A DNA stretch of 64,000 bases. Origin: Cristatella mucedo. Taxonomy: Eukaryota > Bryozoa > Phylactolaemata > Cristatellidae. The stretch is taken from assembly GCA_009760855.2 (NCBI GenBank), contig WPIO01000040.1, positions 2,075,001 to 2,139,000 on the forward strand, written 5' to 3'. The translations under genes were made by a program, and so were the position numbers. The notes below the pieces were generated by a model that was given only the letters and a program-made list of their open reading frames with translations, did no database searches and was not told where the DNA came from. Below are positions 32,351-47,330 of the stretch, piece after piece. Each line of letters begins with the position of its first letter. The stretch's first letter is position 1.

Positions 32351-34184
32351 ATTAAGAGAAGACCTTGTGGAACTGACGCCGGAGAAAAAGAGCAGCCGCA
32401 CGTCGCGCAAGCACCGATCTCTCGGAGCCGATCGGGCTCGATATCATGATCGATATATCGATAAGTGCACCGCGACCGCCCCTGCCGCCGCGGCCAGAGA
32501 CCGACGTTTGCGGCTGCCCGCGTGCAGCGCGCCGCTCGCGACGTCAGGCGACCTCGGCTTTCTGCGTGGCGCTTGAGCAGCTTAGATGAGACAGAGCAGG
32601 ATGGCCGATTGTCGAGGCAGCTTGTGGCGGGAGCGGCCGGCGAGCGGCCGCAGAGCGATCGCGACCAGCCGGGCAAGACGCGACGCTACCGGGCATTTGA
32701 CGGACGACGCGTCTTTGCGCCTTCGATCACCTTATACATATCGTGGTGGTGGTGGTGGTGGTGAGCCGCGTCGGCCGTCATCCAGCGGCTGCCTCCGCGG
32801 CCTCCGCCGCCGACCATTCCGTCGGCGGCTCGATTCGAGGCGGCCGAAGGTGGCAAAGCGCGTAATCGCGGCAGCGCCGCGATAGCCGCCGTCGATGCCG
32901 CCGCGAAGGAGCGACGCGGCGCTGCTCGGGCTAGTTCGAGGAGGTCTCGGCTTTGAAGCCCTGCGCGAGCCGCGAACGAATTCGTTCTCGCTACCGCGAC
33001 GTCTCTCGCGCTCTACGCGCCGCCGCCGCTGCCGCCGCAACCGGCGCGTCAGATTGATAAATGGGCGGACGTGGGAGTGGTTCGGCGGCGGCGAGCGTCG
33101 GATGCGGCGAGACTCCGCGGCTGCTGCGGCGGCGGCGGAGGCGGCGACCATCTGCCTGACATTTACGGACGCCCTCGCTCGCTCCGGCGCTCGCGCGCGA
33201 GCAGCCGGCGAGCGCGCGAGCAAACCGCCGCGAGCTCGCTCAATCGGCGGCGTCTGCTGCGTCGATCGGCGGCGCCCCGACTCACGGTCGTGCGGCGGCA
33301 GAGAATTATGGCAATCCGTCTTCGGAAAGCTGGCGGCAGGCAGCGGGTATGATGGCCGGCCTAATGTCACTGCAGAACAGCGTGAGCGCTGGCTTTCCGT
33401 GTGCGCGTGCGCGCGCCGCCTGCGAAGACTGCTACGGCGAAGGCTTTGTCCCAACGCTCCGAGTCGCTCAGAGCGCTCGGTGGCAGCGGCGGCAGAGGCG
33501 AGCGGAAGCGGCTTCCGACCGAGGTGCGCGCGATTCGCGCCTCGGTCGGCGGCGCTCCGGCGGCGCGACTGTGTGCGGCGACGCAATTAACCTTCCCACG
33601 CTCCGCCTCCAGCCGTCGCACGCTATCGCGACAGTCGCGACGGGCAATCGGTCAGCCTCCGCCCGCTGCCTGTCGGCGGCGAACGACTGCTCGTGCCGGC
33701 GCGATCGGCCATAGCCGAACGCGCTCTGCTCAAAAAGAGCGAAGAGAGCTGAGAATCGGTGGCGGCGGGGAACGGGGTGGGGCAGAAGTCCGTGCGAAAG
33801 GACCGCTTTCGCGTAAGCGTAGGTATACATACAAGTACTGAACGAGTGAGAGAGAAAGAAGAGTGAGAGAGGTGAAAGGTGAGGGGGTGGAGCAAAGAGC
33901 AGCAGAAATGCGCACAGCAGACGCACGCGCGCGCGCTCGCGCACGAGCACGCGCGCACGCAGAAGCGCACAGAAGCACACGCACATTTACGCATGAGTAT
34001 TTAGAAGCAACGTCCGCATTCTCGCGCGACTCGGCCAAAATACGCGGTAGCTTTGCCGTTCGATTTATAGGAGCGTCGGCTCGAAGGTGGAAAGTCATTC
34101 GCGTTTTTCGCACCGCCCTCGAAGAACGCCTCGCTCGCTGTTCTAGTTTCTTGCTGCTAGGCGAGCCATGCGCCGGTCGTCTAC
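32351..34184. other. GC-rich, no firm gene
   Basis: Includes (GGT)n at 32742-32763. Overlapping long frames occur on both strands at 32.7-33.7 kb. A GAGA-rich and GCAC-rich patch lies at 33840-33985. No family is recognised. Confidence 0.3.
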
Positions 34185-34345
34185 CCGCTGTACTGCCCTC
34201 GCAGTGTTGACCTCGCTGTATGCATATCCCTCGCTTTAATGCCCTCACTGTATCGCCCACTCGGTATATCCCTCGCTGCATTGCCCTCGCAGTGTTGATC
34301 TCTCGCTGTATCGCCCTCTCGGCATTGCCCTTGCCGTTGTGCCCC
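34185..34345. repeat. Degenerate ~16-bp minisatellite
   Basis: Variants of TGCCCTCGCTGTATATCCC are repeated about ten times with substitutions and length changes. Confidence 0.7.
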
Positions 34346-34617
34346 ATGCGCATTGCACCGAGCGGCTCAGCAAACCAGCGGCGTGACGCATCGCCTGTTG
34401 TTACAGAGAAAGCCGAGCGCGAACGTGCGCAGGCCGACGCATTGCCGCCGCGGCCGACGTAGATCGACTGGCGAGCAGCCACCGCGCCGTTCTGCCGTCG
34501 GTTCCATGCCGCGTCGTTGCTAGCACTCTTCGACAGTCCGACGGTGCACGACGCGATCGTGCGGCTGCGAGCGAGCGGCTTCCGCGCGGGGCCCGTGGTA
34601 CTCCCGCGAGCTCGCGC
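34346..34617. other. No gene seen
   Basis: GC-rich, no coding evidence. Confidence 0.35.
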
Positions 34618-34664
34618 TCTCTCTCTCTGTCTCTCCCTCCCTCTGTCTCTCTGTCTTTCTATCA

Positions 34665-34696
<32 letters not shown>

Positions 34697-34745
34697 TTCT
34701 CTCTCTCCCTCCCTCCCTCTCTCTCTCCCTCTGTCGTTCTCTCTC
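34618..34745. repeat. CT/CTGT microsatellite
   Basis: A pyrimidine array with a CTGT-rich centre. Confidence 0.95.
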
Positions 34746-35569
34746 TGCTGATTTTAGCCAGCCAGGCAATGTCAGCGTTCGGAGCCCCGACGAGTAGGAA
34801 AGTCGGTCAAACTTCCCATCTGGCGTCTACTTCGTTCGATTGGTAGGTGCATCGCGCCTCGGGCGAGTACGCCGGTCATGTTGCGCGATCGAACCGAGTG
34901 CGTGACACAGCGAGCTGAGCCGCCGCCGCTCCGGTCGCTCGCTCGTCTCTCGTACCACGGCCGCCTGCGCCTCGCGAAATGGCTGCTCTCTAAATCGTTG
35001 CTCGCTCGAACGCGCTGCCTTCTCCTTTTGCTTCCCGTCTTCCCGTTCCTTTGTTGCAATCCGCAGCAGCCGCTCGGGCGTAAGTCGGAGCGCGAGTCGA
35101 ATGCAGCCGGCGGCGGCCCATTCACGGCGGCCGCTTGCGAGACGCCCTACATCTGTTCGCCCGCTCTCGCAGAGCCGAGCCGAAGGCGACCGTGAGGCGG
35201 CGCAGCGGTTTCCTTCTTTGCGATTCTTTCGCCGTGGCTCCGCGCGTTTCCGCGGGATTCACTGCGAGCCTCGCTGCGCCTCCGCCGCCGCCGAAACGCA
35301 ACGCATCGCGCTGGCGCGAGCGCTGCAGCAACGCGTGGTCCGAGACCGAGGCTCGAAGGTCAAGGCCGCGATGTCAATCGCGATAGCCTCGATGTGCGAG
35401 CGGCAGCACACGAGCGCGAGTCAGAGCAGTCAGCACAAGGTCCAGGTCTGGACGAGAATAAAAAGAACCTTCGCTAAGTATTTGCCCACGTCTCTCTTGT
35501 GGTTTCGTTCGTTAAAAATTTGTCTTTCTTTTCTTTACGTGGACTTCACTTCGTCCTCCTCTCTTATCC
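34746..35569. other. Mixed to GC-rich, no firm gene
   Basis: A plus-strand stretch near 35340-35520 has fairly natural composition, but there is no donor, stop or family to support it. Confidence 0.3.
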
Positions 35570-37702
<2,133 letters not shown>

Positions 37703-37769
<67 letters not shown>

Positions 37770-37779
37770 ATATATATAT

Positions 37780-37843
<64 letters not shown>

Positions 37844-37862
37844 ATATATATATTAACAGATA
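37703..37862. repeat. (AT)n microsatellite, 160 bp
   Basis: AT dinucleotides with a few TTTATA interruptions. Confidence 0.95.
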
Positions 37863-39257
37863 CACAGATATATATCTGAGTACCTGTTAATTTTATGAAC
37901 GCGCTAGCATGTAATCCAGGCTCTGCAGGTTCAGTGTATTTCCTTCTCTCCGCGCTCTGTAACGTATTGTAATATTTCTTCATCTGTAACTCCACAAAGC
38001 CCCAAAGACTATGTGGGCGTTACGCATGAGAGTTTTGTATAGCGTTTTGTATAGTGCACTCACAGCCTAAGCGGCTTTTGGTACGCATTCGGTAGCCAAC
38101 AGACTTCGTCTCACGCAGCAAAGAGAAAGTGGGAAGCATAGCAGAGTCAGGAGAGCAGTTGAGGTAGTGAGTAGCATGGAAGTAGCAGCTCAGGAACGCT
38201 GAAAAGAATGAGCCATAGACGGCAGTAGCAGCTAAATAGCTCCGATCTCTTCCCTTTCGCTCTCTTTCGCTCTCTCTCTCCCTCCCTCTCTCTCTCTCTC
38301 CTTCCTCAGTCCCTCAGACTAACGGTCCCTCAGATTACCAATTGCCTCAGGGAGCTTCCGCAGCTCAGGCAGAGCTCCAGCGATTCCTGCGAGCGATTCC
38401 ATTCTTGCCACTCCGCAATGTCACGTCAGCTCTGCAGACATGCTCGATCCCAGTGGACTCGCCGCATCACTCACTAGCAACTGCCACTCTCGGCACAAGG
38501 GTATTGTGATAATAAATTCAGATTTACGTATTCTGTAGCAGCAAATTTGTATAAGTTCCCACGTAGAAGTTTAGCTCTCTCTGAGATCGCTGTAAAAATG
38601 ACTTTTTGTTATAAAATATTCATTATTTTTATCCACAGCATCCTGCGTACCTATGTCGTGCGAAGTACTGTAGCTCTGACACCGTCGCACCGTCGTTACT
38701 CGTTGCGCGCTTCCGCCACCAACTTCCGGTACCGACTGCCGCTACCGCTCGATGGACCGGTCGCTCGCCTTCTTCCGACTCGGCGCCGCGTCCACGCATC
38801 GCCCTCGTCGCGGTCGATTTCGCGCTCGCGCTCGCAAGAGCGTGCGCTAAGCACGTGCGACCGAATTCAAGCGCACGCGCGCGAGTACGCAATCGCTACG
38901 CTTCGCCCTCGCGCGCGAGCGCGAATGCAAATATAAATGCGATCGAGCGGACGACGGAAAGGCCGCCGCCGCTTTTGTGCCGCCGCCGCGGCGGCCTTTC
39001 CTTCTCTCTTCGCCGCCGCCGCCGGTAATTCTCCGTGGACGGCGGCGGCGGCGGAGCGCGCGCCAGGCGAAAAGCGCGGCGCGCGCTCGCTGCCGCCGAA
39101 GCCTTGTCGCTCAAGGCGCGTCCACGCGCCGGCCATTAGCAGCTCGACCCGCGGCAAGCGCGAGCCGAGAGAGAGAGCGACGCCGCGCCGCCGACGACAG
39201 CGCGTCCTGCCCTGGCGGGTGTCGCGCCGGCGAGCGCGCCCCGAGCCAGCGCCGCCT

Positions 39258-39289
<32 letters not shown>

Positions 39290-39904
39290 TCGGTCGCGCG
39301 CGCGCGCGACCCTTCGCTCCGACCTCGTCCGGCGGCCCCGTCGACAAGGAAAGAGACGCGTCCTCGTAGCGTCGTAACGGCGAGCCTAGATCGAGCCGAG
39401 ACGCCGCGTCCCTGCGGGTCTGGCCTTATTTCACTCGCTCGCTGTGTCGCCCGCTCGCTCGCTCGGGCCCCTCGCGCCAACGCCTCTCGCGCTTGAGCCG
39501 CTCGGCGTCGCTCGGATTGGAGCCCCTCGCTCGCTCGCTCGCTCGCCGTGCTTCGCCGCGCTTCGCCGCGCGCGAACCCGTCCGTTTCCGCGTTTCCGTC
39601 GCCTGAGCGAACGCCGCGTCGCCGCTGAAGCTTTAAGCAGCCGCCGCCGCCGCCGCCGCCGCGACTTCTCAGGCGGAAGGGAACGCGACGCGGTCCCCGA
39701 CATTCGTCCCGTTCTAGCCTCGGGCTCCGAGGTGGAAGCTTGAGTGGGAGTAGGGAAGTTGGAAGTAGGAAGTAAGAAGTAGGAAGCAGTAGCCGCCGCA
39801 TCTGCGGCTCTGACGGAGACTGTCATGGCCGAGTCGCTTCCCTCGCGCGTCGATGACCGCAGCCGTAGCGGCATCCGCAGCGGAGGCCGCGGCGGCAGCG
39901 GCGG
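37863..39904. other. Mixed then GC-rich, no firm gene
   Basis: 37863-38540 is moderate GC with a short CT patch at 38265-38302. 38700-39900 is GC-rich with GCC runs. An inverted repeat lies at about 38956-39002 (GGAAAGGCCGCCGC and complement). CTCG tetramers occur at 39430-39545. No exon could be supported. Confidence 0.3.
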
Positions 39905-39970
39905 CGGCGAACCGAAACGAACCAAAACGAACCGAAACGAACCAAAACGAACCGAAACGAACCGAACGTG
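39905..39970. repeat. AACCGAAACG/AACCAAAACG decamer array
   Basis: Alternating decamers give about six units, spuriously open on both strands. Confidence 0.9.
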
Positions 39971-40601
39971 CCGCGAACCAAAACAAGAGCACGCGAGAGG
40001 CGAAAGTAAATACGCACGCATCCTTGAGAGACGGGTGCCAATCACCAAGGTGCTGACAAAGCCGCCCTGACGCCGCCGACCCGGGCATCCCAGGGCAGCC
40101 CAGGCGACGCCACCGCCGCCGAAGCCGTGCCGTCGACGCCGGCCGCGGCGGGGCGTCGCTCGCTCGCTCGCTCGGTCGCCCTGGCGCGCGCACGCGGCGG
40201 CTCCCGGGGCTCGGCGGCGGCGGCCGCCGGCCTGTCGTCGTCGCATGCGGATTGCAGCGGCGGCGGCAGCTCGGCGCCTCCGCTATCCGGCAGCTAGCAG
40301 CGGCCGGCCTGCCCGCGTCTTCTCCGCCGCGACCTACACCCCCCGTCGACATCCGCTTGAGCCGCTTGAGCCCGCAGCCCTCAAAGTCACCGCCGCCGCC
40401 ACCGCGAGGGCTTCGGAGCGACGCTGGAGCTGCCCTGTTGCCCAACTGCCTCCACCCCGTTGCCTTTGCGCTGACTCCGAAAGCTTCGTCGCTACGAGAG
40501 GCGCAGCAGGGCAGGGACCCCCCAGTGCGGACAGACAGCGCTTAGTACAGCAGACGACAGTCAAGCCTTCGCCGGCGCGCGAGCGCATCCGCTGCAGCCG
40601 G

Positions 40602-40604
<3 letters not shown>
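39971..40604. other. GC-rich, no firm gene
   Basis: Open frames on both strands, nothing recognised. Confidence 0.3.

Positions 40605-40661
<57 letters not shown>
40605..40661. repeat. (CT)n microsatellite
   Basis: Pure CT dinucleotides. Confidence 0.95.
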
Positions 40662-40665
<4 letters not shown>

Positions 40666-41052
40666 GCTTCGCGAGCGGAAACTGCCCGAGGGACGTCACG
40701 GAGAGGTGGAAGAGGAGGAGGCGCGGAGGCTGCGTCCTACCTCGTCCTTGTTCATGGCTGTGGCTCATGCGTCGAACAGACAGACGCAGTGACAATCGAG
40801 TGAACGTTCGGCTCGGCACGAGACGGCAGCAGTGACTGTCCGCGGACGTAGCCGGTGCCGCAGCGCCGCGACGCTGCTGCGGCGTCGGCGCTGCGGCGGC
40901 GTCGACGGGACGGCGCGCTGCGGCGAGCGTCCTGTCGACGCGCGACGGAGCGTCCGCCGCTGCTGCTGCGCCGCGCCGGCCGACGCGAGCGGCGCCTGCG
41001 TCTCACGCCTGCGTCGAGGCACGGGCCGGCGAGTCTCCCCTCACCCCGATCA

Positions 41053-41259
41053 ATGAGTCGCACAACGAAATGCCACCCCGACGGCACGCCCCGCTCTCTC
41101 GGTATGCAGCGCGACGGCTCCGGTGGCGGCTTCTCGCTGGACACAATGAAAGAGAGCTCTGCCGGCGCTGCTGCGCGATCGCCGATCGATGCCGTGCCCA
41201 AACACAGCGCAAGCACCGTGAGCGCCGGCGCTCGTCGTAACGTCAATGGCGGCAGCTAA
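41053..41259 (+). CDS. Weak candidate terminal exon, unrecognised
   Basis: ATG at 41053 to TAA at 41257-41259, 68 codons of ordinary composition (MSRTTKCHPDGTPRSLGMQR, FSLDTMKESSAGAAARSPID). The opposite strand is also open across the whole stretch and reads like a secreted protein (MTLRRAPALTVLALCLG), so strand choice is uncertain. Neither has good splice signals. Confidence 0.2.
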   Translation: MSRTTKCHPDGTPRSLGMQRDGSGGGFSLDTMKESSAGAAARSPIDAVPKHSASTVSAGARRNVNGGS

Positions 41260-41921
41260 TGAGACGCTTCGCGCTCGCCTAAGACGGCTTCCAGCTCGCG
41301 CGGTCCTCCCACACCATGGTTTCGCATCCGACATCCGTGCCGCAGTAATGCCGCGGCTCGGCACGAGCGCAGCGAGAGAGGCGGCGGCAGCAGCCGATCG
41401 GCGCCACTCGACTCGCGAGCGGCGCGCGGTCGGGTGCGAGAGGATTTCGGCTCTGAAATGTTTGGCGGGCGCCCTCTAAACGCAGGGTGCCGCGCGTGTC
41501 GTTCGCAATCGCCATCTTTGAGCCACCATCTTGTTTCGCAGCCGATTCGCATTTGCATTGCATTTGCTCGCGGCGACGCGGACGCGGACGCGGCAATCGG
41601 ATCGCAACAACGAGGCAACAAGCGCACTCAGTGGCGAGCGAGCGACACCATTCGCTTCGGCAGCGTTCTCGGCTCGACCGGCCTCGGCAGTGGGGCGGAG
41701 AAGCCCTTCCGCCTGCGAAGAATTTCGCCTCCACCCACGCGCGTGCGCAGTGCGGGACGGGGTCCGAAGCGATGGCGCCGCTGACGCGTCAGAGGATTGA
41801 CGGAGACTCGACGACGGAGACGATCGGACGATTGGAGACGGATCGAGAACGAGACGGACGATCAGAGACGCGCGTCGGAGACTTGACGACGAGGACGACT
41901 ATCGCAGCAGCCGCTGCCTGC
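41260..41921. other. GC-rich, no firm gene
   Basis: Open frames on both strands without support. Confidence 0.3.
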
Positions 41922-42245
41922 TCTGCTCTGCTCGGCTCTATCCGGCTCTGCTCGGCTCTGCTCTGCCCTGCTCGGCTCTATCCTGCTCTGCTCTACTCTG
42001 CTTTGCTCTGCTCTGCTCAGCTCGGCTCTGCTCGGCTCTGCCCTGCTCTGCTTTGCACGACTCTGCTCTGCCCTGCCCTGCTCTGCCCTGCTCGGCTCTG
42101 CCGTGCTCTGCTTTGCTCTGCTCTGCTCTACTTTGCTCGGCTCTGCTCTGCCCTGCTCTGCTCTGCTTTGCTCGGCTCCTCCCTCTTCTGCTCGGCTCTG
42201 CCCTGCTTGGCTCTGCCCTGCTCGGCTCTGCCCTGCTCTGCTCTG
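41922..42245. repeat. CTCTG/CTCGG pentamer satellite, ~325 bp
   Basis: About 64 pentamers of the form CT(C/T)(T/G)G with CCCTG and CTTTG variants. On the minus strand it reads as an Ala-Glu-Gln-Ser-Arg repeat free of stops. Confidence 0.95.
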
Positions 42246-42949
42246 CGAGCGAGCGAGCAACGTGCGCCGGCTAGCGCGAAGGGCGCGCTAGCCGGTGCAC
42301 GTTTCTGCGAGCACACCGCGTTGAATCGGCGAGGCGGAGCGCTGCTCCGGCGGCGCGACAGATTCATTTCGCATTTCATTTGAATTCATTTGAATCGGCG
42401 GCGGCTCGATCGCCTCGAGCTCGATGCACCGAGCGATGATGCAGCGGGAGCTAGTGGCTAGCCGGCGGCTCTTCCGCTGCCCGCACCGGGCGCCGCCGCC
42501 GCCGCCGTAGCGAGCCGATTGGCCGTCTCGCGGCGGCCCGGCCGTAAGAATACGTACAATCAAAGCGAGACCGGTATGTACCAAGCGCGGTACGCACGGA
42601 TCGATGCGGTCCGCACCTTCAACCGCTGCTCAAACCGCCGCAGGAGCAGGAGCTGCAGGAGCAGGAGCTGCAGGAGCAGGAGCAGGAGCAGGAGCTGCAG
42701 TCTCTCGTCGTTCCAGGAGCCGCGACCTCGGACGCCGCGAAGCGCTACGACCGCCGCGCTACTACCGAGGCCGTACGATCTCGAACGACGACCGTCGGCG
42801 TGGCGGCGACGCGCCAGCGAAACCCTTCCTCTCGCTCGGTCGCGGCTCAGAAAAAGACACGTGACCGCAGCCTCTGCGACCGTTCTTCGAAGCTCGCTCT
42901 CTCCGAAGCTCTCCTTCCTCCCCCGAAGCCCCGTCGCTTAGCTTGCGTC
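42246..42949. other. GC-rich; small palindrome and GGAGCA repeats
   Basis: A palindrome with 12-bp arms (CCGGCTAGCGCG) lies at 42267-42295 and (GGAGCA)n at 42640-42695. No gene is supported. Confidence 0.4.
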
Positions 42950-43163
42950 ATTCGTATAGCGCCGTAGGAGAACCTAAATCTCTCCGCGAGTCTTGACCAA
43001 CCAGTCTTCAACGACCAACGAGTCTTCAACGACCAACGAGTCTTCAACGACCAGGGTCTTGAGCTCTTTGAGCCCTGGCTGCGCACGTGTGCGCAGCCAG
43101 GGCTCAAAGAGCTCAAGACCCTGGTCGTTGAAGCGTGCACCTTTACCCATGCGACCGGTCGCT
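42950..43163 (-). mobile_element. SINE-A copy 3, interrupted by tandem repeats and a palindrome
   Basis: Left edge 42951-42990 matches the SINE-A tail (GTATAGCGCCGTAGGAGAAC then CTAAATCTCTCCGCGAG). Right edge 43121-43163 matches the head-side region (CTGGTCG...GCACCTTTACC). The normal middle is replaced by three copies of an 18-bp unit (GACCAACGAGTCTTCAAC) and a 92-bp palindrome (43042-43133). Confidence 0.6.
43042..43133. repeat. Perfect palindrome, 45-bp arms, 2-nt spacer
   Basis: 43042-43086 is the exact reverse complement of 43089-43133. The spacer is GT. The left arm begins CTTCAACGACCAGGGTCTTG. Confidence 0.98.
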
Positions 43164-43384
43164 TGATCGTGACCAAGACAGCGTCCGCCGGAGATGAGGG
43201 CTGCGGGCTGTGCCAGCGGGCGGTGCTCGGTGCGCGGGCGAAGCGGAGGCCAACTAACTGCCGGAAATAGAGAATGGGATCATTGCATGTGGAAAGCCGT
43301 CGTGTTGGAAGCCTCTACGATATACATACATATATACATATATATATATGTATATATGTATATATATATATATGTATATATGTA

Positions 43385-43470
43385 TGTATGTATGCGCCTA
43401 GAGAGAGGTTAAGTTCTCTGAGGGTGCTTTATCAAGTGAATTATTATTATTATTATTATTATTATGTATG
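43385..43470 (+). repeat. CR1/L2 LINE 3' tail only
   Basis: GCGCCTAGAGAGAGGTTAAG then TTCTCTGAGGGTGCTTTATC, then (ATT)n. It is preceded by a (TATG)/(AT) patch at 43318-43390. Confidence 0.75.
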
Positions 43471-43511
43471 CATGTATGTATATGAATGAATAACATATAT
43501 GTATATAATTA

Positions 43512-43634
43512 ATTTGTATTTTATTTCTATTCAGGCGCTTCAATTATGCCAACAGTCTCAAGCCCATGACCTCGGTCGTTCGATCCTTTCACCTTGACCT
43601 TGGTCGGGCGAGTGCCTTAACCGCCGGGGCAAAA
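43512..43634 (-). mobile_element. SINE-A copy 4, tail-truncated
   Basis: Plus strand reads TTTCTATTCAGGCGCTTCAA, then CTCAAGCCCATGACCTCGGT, ..., CCTTGGTCGGGCGAGTGCCT, TAACCGCCGGGGCA. This is the reverse complement of SINE-A body and head with half the terminal hairpin missing. It lies tail-to-tail with the LINE tail at 43385. Confidence 0.75.
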
Positions 43635-45689
43635 CCAGCGGATTCCCCAGAAAGTTCAAGCCTCAGCTCGACCCCACGATTCTCAGTCGCCATTCAGGCC
43701 TGCAGCAGACGGTCTCCGGTTTCGCTTCATTTTGTAATTGTAGAAGTAAATAGCAGACGATTCACGGCCTCGTGCCTTGAGCGCCAGATTTATCCCATCT
43801 AGCGGCTATCGCTCTCTGTCGGCCATCATGCAGTGGGCAATGAACGATTGACCGCTGAAAGACTCAAACCCACCCGCGACGTTTCGCTTTGCTCGGTAGA
43901 GCGCCTTAACGGAATCGACTGCGTCGTCGCAAGGACGGCACAGCGGCCGCGGTCACGTGACCGCACCACACGACTCGCAAGGACGCTACCCTCTGTAAGC
44001 GCGGCAGCAACGGTTCGCTAGCACTCTGCCAGCGACGCGCGCGAATGAATCGGCCGCTTAAATTATGCCAGGATCGCCTGCAGCCGCCGAGCGCGCTCGT
44101 GCGCACGCGCGCGAGCGTCGATCGAACGCGGGCGGGGAGGCGACGGCTCGAGGCGACGACGAAGCGGCCGCCGCGGCCCCAGCGAGATGGCGCGCGTGCG
44201 TGGGCAGTGGCGTCGCTGACGGTGGGGCACTCGCTCCCTCGCGCGGCAGTTGCGCTTTTAGCCCAAAGTGGACGTCGCCGGAGCGCGCCAATGGCGACAG
44301 CGGCCGCGCCACGCTACGCGTTCGGTAGCCTCAAGTGCGCTCCGAACTGGATGGCGCCGCGAGAAAGGGCTCGAACGTATTGCCCGGCGCCTGCGGCAGG
44401 CGCTTGGCCATTGGCGCTATTCGGCGGGCTACAGCGGGGCGGCGAGATTGGCCGAGAGCGCCGACGGCGCGCGTACCTGCATGTCGTCTCGCGCTGCGCC
44501 AGCGCCGCCGCCGCCGCCGCTGCACGCCTCGGTCGATTGGAAGCTGACCGTCGGCCGCCTCTAACGCCGCTGCCGGCCGCCGGTATATCCCTCTTTCTGT
44601 CTCTCCGGAAGCGGAAGCGACGCGAGCGTGCGAGCGAGCGCGGCGCGCATTGTCCCGCGCGGCAGCGTTGCCGATAGACGCCCGGGAGCCGACGCGCCGC
44701 CGCTCATCTCACGACGAGCGGCAATTTCCTTACGTCGATCGCGTTCAATGCCCGGCGTCGGCGCACTAGCGGCCGCCTCGCCGCGGCGGGCCTTTCGTAG
44801 CTGCAGCCGCCGGCCACTACCCGCGGCGGCGGCGGCGGCGCCGCTACCGCAGTCCTGGGTGTAGTCGCACCGCAGTGGGCTAGCGGCCGTGAACCTCGTG
44901 AACTCCTCGTGAACATCGCAGTGAGCTCGCGGCGCGACTCCTCGTGAACCGCGAGTGCACGCGGCTGCGGGCTTCACGCACGCCCCGACGCGCCCGCAGG
45001 AATCGCCGCGTCGGCGGCGGCAGCGGAAGCGGCGGCTGCTTCCGCTTCCGCTTCGTGGTAGCGACAAGGAGAAGAAAACAACTGAATCGCCGTGTCGGCA
45101 GAGAGCTCTCTCTCCCCGAAAGAAGAGCAACTCTACTACTCGGTTTCGTACGCGGTGCAACAAACTTGCGATGACGCGTGTCACGCGTCTTTTCTTTTTC
45201 TAGCGTTACGAAGTCCCCTCGGCGAGCTTGGCGCCCTGTTCGGATGAGCATTTTTGCGTGGTGAAATTCTTTCCTGACAAAGCTCGTGGACTGGGGGACG
45301 CGCCAACGCACTGACGCCGGTTGCGACTGAGGCGGACGGATGGAATGGCGGCCATGTAAGCGAGTCCACCGTCAACGCTCGCTCACCGCGGGAGTTGCTC
45401 TCGCATTCCACAGGATGCGCTATTTACACTCTCGAGCTTGCCAACGCGCATGTCACGTGGGCTTTTCGATAGCCGGAAGTTGGTTTTGCTTTAGCCTTTT
45501 GCTGGCGGAACGTTTCGGCGGAGTTTTGGCTCTCGATCTGAAGTCTGAAATCTCCAGTCGTACTGCGCGTGCTTGAGACGAGAGCCGGTGAAATGACTCG
45601 TTCTTGCTATTGAAAAAGACTGGATTACCTTGCGTGCGTGACGAAGCGAATTAATCGGAGGGACTCGACCAACTTTGAGCCTGAAGAAA
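43635..45689. other. Mostly GC-rich, no firm gene
   Basis: A GCGGTCACGTGACCGC palindrome lies at 43949-43964. A minus-strand donor-like ATCGAC|GTAAGG at 44734/44733 follows a frame ending TPGIERDR. CTCGTGAAC repeats occur at 44885-44950. A plus-strand GGCCAT|GTAAGC lies at 45356. None is strong enough for a gene call. Confidence 0.3.
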
Positions 45690-46120
45690 GGTTCCGCAGC
45701 AGCGTATTAACTTCAGTCACTCACTTTTAGATCGCTTTAATTTGTCTATTCCGACCAGTCCGTCTGAAATGCTTCCTAAATCGTGCTCTTGTCATCGTCA
45801 CATCGACTTATCTGACTCAACTAGTTTAGCTTTGCCTCTAACCAAGATCAGTAAATTCACCTGCTCAGCACAGCTTTCGCTCGGTTCGTGTCAATTGTCT
45901 TTTCTGCGTTCATGCTTGCTGAAATTTCGCACGCCATCACTAATCAATTGTGCCATCAATTGTGCCATCACTAATTCACAATTGTGCCATCACTAATCAA
46001 TTGAAATGCTTACTCTTCTTCAAGCGGTGAAGACAGTTATTTAGTTCTCTTAGGGTGCAGTAAACATGTTTTTAAGTGTAATAAATAATAATGATACTAA
46101 TATTATTATGATTATTACGG
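45690..46120 (+). repeat. CR1/L2 LINE 3' end, highly diverged
   Basis: Shares CTGACTCAACTAGTTTAGCT and TTTGCCTCTAACCA with the LINE at position 1. It ends in a recognisable hairpin remnant (TTTAGTTCTCTTAGGGTGCA) and a TAATAATAAT tail. An internal TTGTGCCATCA(C/A)TAAT repeat occurs at 45948-45995. Confidence 0.6.
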
Positions 46121-46397
46121 AATTTACGATGGAGTCGTAGCCACAACCCTGCTTATTTAAGAAGGAGTTAGCAGGCTACATACGCGTTGGTTTACAGGGC
46201 ATCGATCCCAGGATGCTACGGGAGAAAATGCATGTACGCTAACATGGCACGCTTTGCGTGTTTATGGCAGCGGATGGCCACAGCTTTTGTAAGCGGGCGG
46301 AATTCAAAGTGTCGCCTAGCTCTGATTACACCGGTCTGCATGAACTTGTCAGAAAAACTAATGTTTGAAGTTGCAGAGGGAATTTCTTGCAATAGAA

Positions 46398-47330
<933 letters not shown>

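Noticed and set aside
31829-32676. Leu-rich minus-strand frames resembling membrane proteins
   Set aside because: They come from a degenerate purine-rich minisatellite. The periodicity follows the repeat, not transmembrane spacing.
41487-42383. 298-codon Ala/Leu/Cys-rich plus-strand frame
   Set aside because: Two thirds of it is the CTCTG pentamer array.
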